From positions 48,798 through 112,797 of the forward strand of contig NZ_JAIOZR010000007.1 of assembly GCF_021740465.1 (NCBI RefSeq): DNA of 64,000 nucleotides. The letters run 5' to 3'. This DNA comes from Chlorobium sp. GTDB taxonomy: Bacteria > Bacteroidota > Chlorobiia > Chlorobiales > Chlorobiaceae. A program made the position numbers and the translations under genes. Positions within the stretch are counted from its first letter, which is position 1. The number at the start of each line of letters is the position of its first letter. This document shows positions 57,432 through 64,000 of the stretch, piece by piece. A model generated the notes under the pieces. The model was given only the letters and a program-made list of their open reading frames with translations, was not told the origin of the DNA and made no database searches.

Positions 57432-58085
57432 ATGCAACCACTCTTTCGAATAGAAAGCCTGCTTTCTCCCATAAAAAAGCCCTCACCAGCGGCATTTCTG
57501 ATCCAGCTGTTCCTGCTGTACTATCTGCCGGTCGTTCTTCTTGTATCGGGAGCGGTTCCATTCTCTTTCCGCTGGATGGTTCTTGCCGGTATTTTCCTGG
57601 TGTCGCTGCTGATCTCGCGGCTCAAGGGATATCGTGCCGAAGAACTGGGAATCCGGATTTCAAACCTTAAGCAGTCCCTGCTGGCCAACGCACTCTTCAT
57701 CATCCCTGTCATGGCGCTTTTCCTGCTTCTGGACGATACTGATGTGCTGGCCATAAAAGCCGAACCCCCGAAGACCATTTTTTTCTTTTTCTATGTGCTC
57801 ATTTCAAGCCCTTTGCAGGAGTTCCTGTTCCGGAGCTTTCTGTTTGCGGAAATGTACCGTTCCGGCATTACCCGGGCTTCAGCACAGGTCGTCGTTTCGG
57901 CTGCTTCATTTGCCTTTCTGCATATCATCTATCTTGACGCCTTCACCACGCTGGCGACATTCGTCGCAGGCCTTGTCTTTGCCGGGATTTACAGAAAATA
58001 TCCCAATCTTGCCGGCGTATCGTTTTCCCATGCCGTAATCGGAACCCTTGCGATTCTGGCCGGAATTGCACGAAAAATGTCTTGA
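57432..58085 (+). CDS. CPBP-family intramembrane protein with atypical motif
   Basis: 217 residues with six or so hydrophobic helices. The Abi/CPBP motifs are recognisable: SSPLQEFLFRSFLF (usually EExxxR, here QExxxR), AFLHIIY (FxxxH) and SHAVIG (HxxxN/D position). The family includes Rce1-like prenyl endopeptidases and bacteriocin-immunity proteins. The Glu-to-Gln change at the first catalytic position may weaken or remove protease activity. Confidence 0.8.
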   Translation: MQPLFRIESLLSPIKKPSPAAFLIQLFLLYYLPVVLLVSGAVPFSFRWMVLAGIFLVSLLISRLKGYRAEELGIRISNLKQSLLANALFIIPVMALFLLLDDTDVLAIKAEPPKTIFFFFYVLISSPLQEFLFRSFLFAEMYRSGITRASAQVVVSAASFAFLHIIYLDAFTTLATFVAGLVFAGIYRKYPNLAGVSFSHAVIGTLAILAGIARKMS

Positions 58086-58123
58086 CAACAAAGTTCTCCT
58101 CCGGCACAAATACAGGGTTCTCC

Positions 58124-61100
58124 TTACCGCAAAAGAAGTTCCTGTATCAGTTCGAGAAGTTCGGCCTTTCTGATCGGTTTTGTGATAAACGCGTCGCAAC
58201 CTGCATCTGCTGCTTTTTGCCGGTCACTTTCCAGAGCGAACGCCGTCTGGGCTATCACCGGAAGCGCGGGCCTTATCTTCTTTATTCGCGTTGTAGCCTC
58301 CAAACCGTCCATCACCGGCATTTTAATGTCCATCAGTACAAGGCGGATATCCTTGTACCGTGAGATCAGCTCCACCGCTTCCCTGCCGTTTTGCGCGTGT
58401 AGAATCGTCATGTCGGCCCCTTTCAGGATAGCTTTCAGCAGAATACTGCAGGATCGGTCATCCTCGGCTACCAGAATGGTCATTCCTCGCAAAAACCGGG
58501 TCTTCTCGTCGAGCAGCGAGCCTGAACCGGCTGTTTGAGATGTTCCTGCACGGTTGTATGGCAGCGTAACATGGAATTGGCTTCCCCGGCCCTCAACCGA
58601 TGTCACCCCGATCGAGCCTCCGAGCATCTCGACAAAAGCCCTGGAAATACACAGCCCGAGACCGGTGCCCTCAAAGCTCCGGGCATGACGCGAATCAACC
58701 TGCCTGAAACGCTCGAAAATCTCTTCCTGCCTGTCGAGCGGAATGCCGATACCGGAATCGGTCACATAAAACTCGAGCATTCCGTCTTTTCTGGTATAGC
58801 CGAACTCCACATGGCCTTCGGCAGTGAACTTCAGGGCGTTCTGGATAAGGTTCGTCAAAATCTGGCTCAGCTTCGAACTGTCTGTTTCGATAAGACTTTC
58901 CTCGTCGGAGAGTCCGGGAAAACAACCGAAATGCAGCCCTTTCTTTTCGGCTTCAGGCTTGAAAAAAGCATGGAGTTCGCGCATGAGGCGGTTGAGGAAG
59001 GTTTCGGCGATCTGAAGCACGGTTTCTCCGGCTTCAATACGTGAAATGTCGATGAGTTCGTTGATGATGTTCAGCATGCGCAAGCCGCTCTGCTCGATGA
59101 GACCGATATACTCCGCCTGTTCCTCTCCGGACAGGTGCGAGTCCTTGAGCAGCTCGGAAAAACCGAGTATACCGTTCATGGGAGTACGGATCTCGTGGCT
59201 GATGTTGGCCAGAAAAGCGGTTTTAAGGCGGTCGCTCTCCTCGGCTTTTTCCTTGGCCGCAATCAGTTCGCTCCAGAGCTTTTTCTTTTCGGTGATATCC
59301 TCTTTTACCGCAACGAAATTGGTGATGATCCCCTCTTCATTCAGAATGGGAGCAATGACTGCCTCTTCCCAGTAAAGTTCGCCGTCTTTTTTTTTATTGT
59401 AAAATTCCCCATGCCACTCCTGTCCTGCAAGCACCTTCTTCCAGAGTTTGTCGTAGACCTCTTTGGGTACCATGCCCGACTTGAAAACTCGCGGATTTTT
59501 TCCGATAACTTCCCGGGCGGAATATCCGGTCAGACGGGTAAACTTGGGATTTACATACTCGATCGTTCCGTCCAGGCCGGTAATGACGACAACTGAGGGG
59601 CTCTGCTTTACGGCAACACTGAGTTTTTTAAGCGCTGCCTCTGTCTTCTTGTGACGGGTAATATCGGTGCTGGTCCCGATAATTCTGAATATGAACCCCT
59701 CATCGTTGCGGACAGGGTTCAGAACGGTTTCCCACCAGCTCTCCCTGCCTCTGAACGGAAGCAGCTCCTCATACCGAATGGGAGCGCCTTCATGCACACA
59801 GGTATCATAGTGCCGGATGACCTCTTCGGCAAAAAGGGGATCGATAACCTCTTCGGGTGTTTTCCCCGCAATCTCTTCATTGCTGATGCCGGTCAGGGTT
59901 TCATGCAGCCGGTTGATGCCCCTGTAGCGGTAGGAGCGGTCAGGCAGAACATCAACAACGAAAATCGAGTGGTTGACCCCTTCATAGATACTTTGGAGAA
60001 ACCGCCTGTTTTCCTGCAATTCCCGCTCATTCTCCTTGCGACCGGAGATATTGCGTACCGTGGAGATAATGTATGGAGATCCGGAAAGCTCGACCCTTGT
60101 CGAACTCACCTCTACAGGAATCCTGGTGCCGTTTTTGCTGACCTGTACCGCCTCGAAAAGAACCTGACCTTCATGCAAGAGATGCTTCGTCGCCTCGGGA
60201 ATATAGCTGGATGAATGTTCCGGATCGTCAATCTCCCCGGGACTCATCTGGAGAAGCTCCTCTTCGGTGTAGCCCAGAGTCCCGCACGCCGCTGCATTCA
60301 CCATTTCAAACCTGCCCAAATCGCCGTTTTCGAGAATAGGATGCACAAACACGCCATCCCTGATATGCTCAAAGAGCAACCTGAGCCTTTCTTCACTCTT
60401 CTGCAGTGCATGCTTCGTCTCCCAGTATCCGGTAATGTCATCAAAAAGAGCGACAACCTCTCCCGAGGGTATCCTGTAAAGGTGGTTTTCACGCCACCCC
60501 TGCCTGTCGTTGTCCTGATAATAAAACGGGGGGAGATGTTCGGGACGTCCGGTCTCCGAAACCCGGCGCAGCGCATCGAGAAGTCCGGTTTTATCCATGT
60601 TCGGAAAGAGGGTCAGCAGGGTATTGCCGATAACCTTTTCCCTTGAAATCCGGGTTATGGACTCGGCTGCAGGATTGAACGCCTTGAACCTGAAATCACG
60701 CCCACCTTCCATAGGCTCGTACACCGCCAATCCGCTTCCCATGTTTTCGAACAGGGCCGAGTACCTCCGGCGTGTTTCCTCAAACTCTTTTTCCGCCTGT
60801 TTCTGATCGGTGATGTCCAGCGCAGTAAAGGTAATACCCTGAGAGTAGTCAGACGGATCGAGAGGAGATGAGCTGAGCAGAACATTGATGATTCGTCCGT
60901 CCTTGCATTTCAGGCGGGTTTCAACGGTTCCGGTACCGTGTTCCCTTATCTGGCGGTACTTTTCCCTGCCGACATGCTCATAATCATCGTCACTCACATA
61001 AAGCATCCTGCTATTTCGGTGAAGCAGTTCATCTCTGGAATAACCCACCATCTCGCAGAAACGACTGTTGACCTCCATGAATACACGGTCGGAAATCAGC

Positions 61101-61273
61101 CCGATTCCGGCAGAAACCGCTCGAAAAATGCTTTGCAGTACCACATCCTCGTTAAAACGAAGATCCTCGGTCGTTTTCCGAAGCTTTGCGATCCTTTCAA
61201 GCAAGGCGCAATGCCGACGGATATTTTCAAGCTCGTCTATGAGTTCAGCTCTGGTTTTCTCTTTGTCATTCAT
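58124..61273 (-). CDS. PAS-domain hybrid sensor histidine kinase with receiver domain
   Basis: 1049 residues without a membrane segment, so cytoplasmic. About five PAS/PAC units occupy residues 50-660 (for example ENGDLGRFEMVNAAACGTLG, SPSVVVITGLDGTIEYVNP). HisKA holds the phospho-acceptor His near 693 (ANISHEIRTPMNG), the HATPase has LTNLIQNALKF, DSGIGIP and GTGLGL, and a receiver domain at about 925-1045 has LVLMDIKMP. No output protein is encoded beside it. Its kinase-receiver half is clearly paralogous to the interrupted gene at 62529. Confidence 0.93.
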   Translation of the reverse strand: MNDKEKTRAELIDELENIRRHCALLERIAKLRKTTEDLRFNEDVVLQSIFRAVSAGIGLISDRVFMEVNSRFCEMVGYSRDELLHRNSRMLYVSDDDYEHVGREKYRQIREHGTGTVETRLKCKDGRIINVLLSSSPLDPSDYSQGITFTALDITDQKQAEKEFEETRRRYSALFENMGSGLAVYEPMEGGRDFRFKAFNPAAESITRISREKVIGNTLLTLFPNMDKTGLLDALRRVSETGRPEHLPPFYYQDNDRQGWRENHLYRIPSGEVVALFDDITGYWETKHALQKSEERLRLLFEHIRDGVFVHPILENGDLGRFEMVNAAACGTLGYTEEELLQMSPGEIDDPEHSSSYIPEATKHLLHEGQVLFEAVQVSKNGTRIPVEVSSTRVELSGSPYIISTVRNISGRKENERELQENRRFLQSIYEGVNHSIFVVDVLPDRSYRYRGINRLHETLTGISNEEIAGKTPEEVIDPLFAEEVIRHYDTCVHEGAPIRYEELLPFRGRESWWETVLNPVRNDEGFIFRIIGTSTDITRHKKTEAALKKLSVAVKQSPSVVVITGLDGTIEYVNPKFTRLTGYSAREVIGKNPRVFKSGMVPKEVYDKLWKKVLAGQEWHGEFYNKKKDGELYWEEAVIAPILNEEGIITNFVAVKEDITEKKKLWSELIAAKEKAEESDRLKTAFLANISHEIRTPMNGILGFSELLKDSHLSGEEQAEYIGLIEQSGLRMLNIINELIDISRIEAGETVLQIAETFLNRLMRELHAFFKPEAEKKGLHFGCFPGLSDEESLIETDSSKLSQILTNLIQNALKFTAEGHVEFGYTRKDGMLEFYVTDSGIGIPLDRQEEIFERFRQVDSRHARSFEGTGLGLCISRAFVEMLGGSIGVTSVEGRGSQFHVTLPYNRAGTSQTAGSGSLLDEKTRFLRGMTILVAEDDRSCSILLKAILKGADMTILHAQNGREAVELISRYKDIRLVLMDIKMPVMDGLEATTRIKKIRPALPVIAQTAFALESDRQKAADAGCDAFITKPIRKAELLELIQELLLR

Positions 61274-61342
61274 GGGGAATGATGGGATATAAGAATTAAG
61301 CTTCCTCTATGATACAATACATTTCGGGCAATAAGCACAAAA

Positions 61343-61376
61343 AAAAGGGCACACTTTTCAATATGTGCGCCCTTTT
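61343..61376 (-). terminator. Rho-independent terminator after the diheme peroxidase
   Basis: AAAAGGGC-ACAC and GTGCGCCCTTTT pair with one mismatch; read leftward the stem is followed by a run of T. It lies 32 bp beyond the peroxidase stop. Confidence 0.8.
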
Positions 61377-61407
61377 CCGGTCTCCGTCAGGAAATGGTAT
61401 GGGGGTA

Positions 61408-62466
61408 TCACTTCCCGAAAGGTTCCGGAGCCGGCGTCTTTTCCGAGGAAGGCGGCAGAATCGGCAACTCGAAAACAGGCTGGGTTCCGGTAAGCGTTTT
61501 CATGAACGCCACAAGCTTTGCGTTCTCTTCCGGAGTAAACTTCTTTCCGAGCTGTATCTGTCCCATCACGTCAATGGCTTCGGCAAGCGTAGCAGCTTCG
61601 CCGTCATGAAAGTAGGGATAAGTCAACTCGACATTGCGCAGCGAAGGTACCTTGAAGTTGAAACGGTCGGCATCCTTGCCCGTTACTGCCGAACGCCCCT
61701 CAGCGGGACTCGTTGCCTTGTATGGCTCGACAACACCCATTTTCTGGTAGGAATTGCCACCGAGAGCCGGGCCGTTGTGACAGGCGGTACAGCCACTTGT
61801 CTTGAAGAGTTCATACCCCTCAAGTTCCTCTTTGGTTATGGCCTCATCCTCTCCAAGAAGCCATTTGTCAAAACGGGAACCGGGAGTGACAAGCGTTTCC
61901 TCGAAAGCTGCGATTGCCTGGGTGACCTGATCAATGGTAATCCCGTCGGAACCAAATACTGTTTTGAACTCCTCGACATACCCTGGAATCGATTGCAGCA
62001 TGCTGACTGCAAGCTCGTGGGTAAATGCCATTTCACCAGGATTGGCGATAGGACCGCCTGCCTGCTCCTTGAGGTCTTTGGCCCTGCCGTCCCAGAACTG
62101 TGCGAGATTCATCGATGAATTCAGTACCGTCGGCGAGTTGATGGGACCCTTGTTCCACTTGTGGCCTACAGAGGATTTAAGGTTGTCGCTGCCTCCCATA
62201 CTGAGATTGTGGCAGGAGTTGCAGGAGATAAAGCCGGATTTTGAAAGCCGTGGATCAAAAAAAAGCTTTTTACCGAGTTCCGCCATAGCGGGGTTTGAAA
62301 CCGATGCCGCCGCAATGGGAGAAACGGGTTCTCCGGTCCTTGGTTTGGGTGGTTCGACTTTCAGGGTTTCAGGCGGTACGCTCTCCTTGCCCGCCTGTGG
62401 CGCGGGTGCGCAGGATGCAACCGCAATGATCAGGACTGCTCCGGCAATTACGCTTTTGATCTCCAT
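61408..62466 (-). CDS. Diheme cytochrome c peroxidase family lipoprotein
   Basis: 352 residues. A lipoprotein signal ends at AVASC (Cys19), followed by a Pro-rich linker. Two c-type heme sites are CNSCH (82-86) and CTACH (226-230), with LGKKLFFDPRLS and LRNVELTYPYFHDG as in the CCP/MauG family. It would reduce H2O2 in the periplasm with electrons from a c-type cytochrome. The family also includes other diheme enzymes. It lies between two related kinases on the same strand. Confidence 0.93.
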   Translation of the reverse strand: MEIKSVIAGAVLIIAVASCAPAPQAGKESVPPETLKVEPPKPRTGEPVSPIAAASVSNPAMAELGKKLFFDPRLSKSGFISCNSCHNLSMGGSDNLKSSVGHKWNKGPINSPTVLNSSMNLAQFWDGRAKDLKEQAGGPIANPGEMAFTHELAVSMLQSIPGYVEEFKTVFGSDGITIDQVTQAIAAFEETLVTPGSRFDKWLLGEDEAITKEELEGYELFKTSGCTACHNGPALGGNSYQKMGVVEPYKATSPAEGRSAVTGKDADRFNFKVPSLRNVELTYPYFHDGEAATLAEAIDVMGQIQLGKKFTPEENAKLVAFMKTLTGTQPVFELPILPPSSEKTPAPEPFGK

Positions 62467-62528
62467 GGCTTGCTCCTTTATTTATTAGGGTTGTATAAAA
62501 AATGCAATCCGTTATCAGTCGTATGAAA

Positions 62529-63864
62529 TTATTCCGTAAAACGGTGAATCAGGGCAAACAATTCATCAATATTGACCGGCTTTGAAAGAAATTGGTCAAA
62601 ACCGGCATCAAGCGCTTTTTTTTTGTCTTCGGACAAAGCAAAAGCCGTATGGGCAATAACCGGCAGTTCCGGCCTGCTCTTCTTGATCTCCCTGAGAGCA
62701 TCGTATCCGTTCATTCCCGGCATCCGGATATCCATAAGCACAAGATCAATATGAGGGTTGCGAAGTGCTTCCCGAACGGCCTGGCTCCCGTCGACAGCTG
62801 AAATGACATCGATATTTTTGCCGCCAAGCACTTTCTCGAGAAGTATCCGGTTGACGTTGTCATCTTCTGCGACAAGAATGCACAGGTCTTTTTTGAATTT
62901 CTGGCCGGACAGCACTGAAAGCGGGTTCATATCCGTTTTCTGACATACACCCTTCCGGTACGGCAGCGTGAAATAAAAAACAGACCCCTGCCCGTCCCCG
63001 GACTCAAGCCTGATAGAACCACCAAGCAGTTCGACCAGGGATTTTGAAATGCTCAGTCCGAGACCCACTCCATCATGCAGGTGAACGACATCTGCATGCC
63101 CCTGCAGAAAACGGTCGAAAATCCTTTCCTTGAGATATTCGGGAACACCGATACCTGTATCCCTGACATAAAATTCAAGCTGGTCGCCTTTTTTTGTGCA
63201 GCCGAAATCTATTCCTCCGGTAAGGGTATACTTCAGTGCGTTCTGCATAAGATTGGTCAGTATCTGGATAAGCCGGGTACTGTCGGTCTCGATAAGGCAA
63301 TCGGAAGCATCGAGACATTTGCCGCAACGCAGAAAGAGGCCTTTCAGGGTTGCCTGTGGTTCGAAAAAGGCCTTAAGATCGAGAAAAACATCATTGAGAG
63401 AGACTACCGTATACTGTAGGGTAATCTCTCCCGCCTCTATTTTTGAAATATCGATAAGATCGTTCAGAATGCAGAGCATTCTTCTTCCGCTCTTGTGGAT
63501 AAGCTCGATATATTCATCTTTTTTGCTGCCGCTGAGCAGCGGGTCTTTCAACAGTTCCGAAAACCCGAGTATCCCGTTCATGGGAGTGCGGATCTCGTGG
63601 CTCATATTGGCAAGAAATGCGGTTTTCAGGCGGTCGCTCTCCTCGGCCTTTTCCTTCGCGGCAACAAGTTCGCTCCACAGCCTTTTCTGTTCGGTGATAT
63701 CTTCGGCCAGTGCGACATAGTTGGTAACAACCCCCTGATCGTTTTTTACCGGTGCGATAATGACGTTATCCCAGTAGGGGTCACCGTTTTTTTTCTTGTT
63801 GAGCAGCTCTCCACGCCATACCTTTCCCCTTTTGAGCGTCCTCCATATCCGGTTGTATATATTA
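62529..63864 (-). pseudogene. PAS-hybrid histidine kinase, 5' part cut off by an IS
   Basis: The reading frame from 63864 to the stop at 62529 encodes a partial PAS/PAC end (NIYNRIWRTL, RGELLNKKKNGDPYWDNVII, VALAEDITEQKRLW), then HisKA with ANMSHEIRTPMNG, HATPase (LTNLMQNALKY, DTGIGVP, GVGLGLS) and a receiver domain (LVLMDIRMP). The upstream portion is replaced by the IS end at 63865, so the original start and N-terminal sensor are lost from this side. An internal ATG at 63605 could give a 358-residue fragment beginning in the HisKA domain. It is paralogous to 58124-61273. Confidence 0.85.
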
Positions 63865-64000
63865 GGCTCCTCGCTATTTCAAGTGGGTAAGCCAAAATTA
63901 AGCTTCCCGCTGATCAGGTAGATCATATTGATGAGATTTTTGGTAGTGCGGTAACCCCGTGCCCGTGCTTTGGCCGCCTGGATGAGGCTATTGATTCCCT
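63865..64000 (-). mobile_element. ISL3-family insertion sequence, right end (continues outside)
   Basis: The terminal sequence GGCTCCTCGCTATTTCAAGT begins at 63865, like ISL3-family ends that start GGCTC(T/C)T. The preceding 8 bases ATATATTA (63857-63864) could be the target duplication; the other copy would lie beyond the window. Confidence 0.8.
63879..64000 (-). CDS. ISL3-family transposase, C-terminal end
   Basis: About 40 residues are visible: INSLIQAAKARARGY, RTTKNLINMIYLISGKLNF and the end GLPT-stop. This is the characteristic C-terminus of ISL3 (IS204/IS1001/IS1096) transposases. The catalytic DDE core lies outside the window. Confidence 0.88.
   Translation of the reverse strand, partial: GINSLIQAAKARARGYRTTKNLINMIYLISGKLNFGLPT

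Overview
The window looks like chromosomal DNA of a green sulfur bacterium (Chlorobi, Chlorobium-like). The strongest evidence is a complete Mg-chelatase operon (bchI-bchD-bchH) downstream of a dihydrolipoyl dehydrogenase gene, in moderately GC-rich DNA with guaB, three tRNA-Ser genes, UbiA-like and RluD-like genes and two large PAS hybrid kinases. Genus and species cannot be fixed by eye.

Layout. 1-3350: exopolysaccharide-type pair, a GT2 glycosyltransferase (cut by the window start) and a TPR/beta-barrel outer-membrane protein. 3488-6605: leftward operon OsmC, SLAC1/TehA-type channel, DUF134 regulator, iron-type alcohol dehydrogenase. 6770-14952: heptamer tandem repeat, BaiN-type flavoprotein, then an AraC regulator leading an RND efflux operon (adaptor, pump, outer-membrane factor). 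15360-21674: MGMT, DUF1847, DUF2934, old yellow enzyme, secreted COG4315-type protein, UbiA-like membrane protein and an AAA/DUF4143 ATPase behind a strong palindrome. 22156-23127: KamA-family radical SAM enzyme.

About 23.8-29.6 kb is an AT-rich accessory island. It holds an eroded tyrosine integrase, a cytoplasmic trypsin-like protease, an MNT nucleotidyltransferase overlapping a 42-codon ORF, two unknown membrane proteins and gene relics, with copies of a ~360 bp dispersed repeat on its left edge and in its middle. 29.6-32.9 kb has a hypothetical protein, a pentapeptide-repeat protein, a solitary HipA kinase and a small membrane protein. 33.0-34.1 kb is a tRNA-Ser cluster (GCT, TGA, GGA) interleaved with three ~130 bp repeats whose ends copy the tRNA 3' end, plus heptamer arrays.

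34.3-48.3 kb is core metabolism: guaB, two tandem DUF1615 lipoproteins (one lacking the presumed catalytic Glu), then leftward lpdA-bchI-bchD-bchH ending in a ~140 bp palindromic structure, and a divergent RluD-type synthase. 48.5-58.1 kb: two related secreted proteins, a prolyl oligopeptidase, an AlkD-like protein, a Uup-type ABC-F ATPase, a conserved hypothetical, an AhpD-like protein and a CPBP membrane protein. 58.1-64 kb: a complete PAS hybrid kinase, a diheme peroxidase, and a paralogous kinase whose PAS domain has been cut by an ISL3-family insertion sequence running off the window end.
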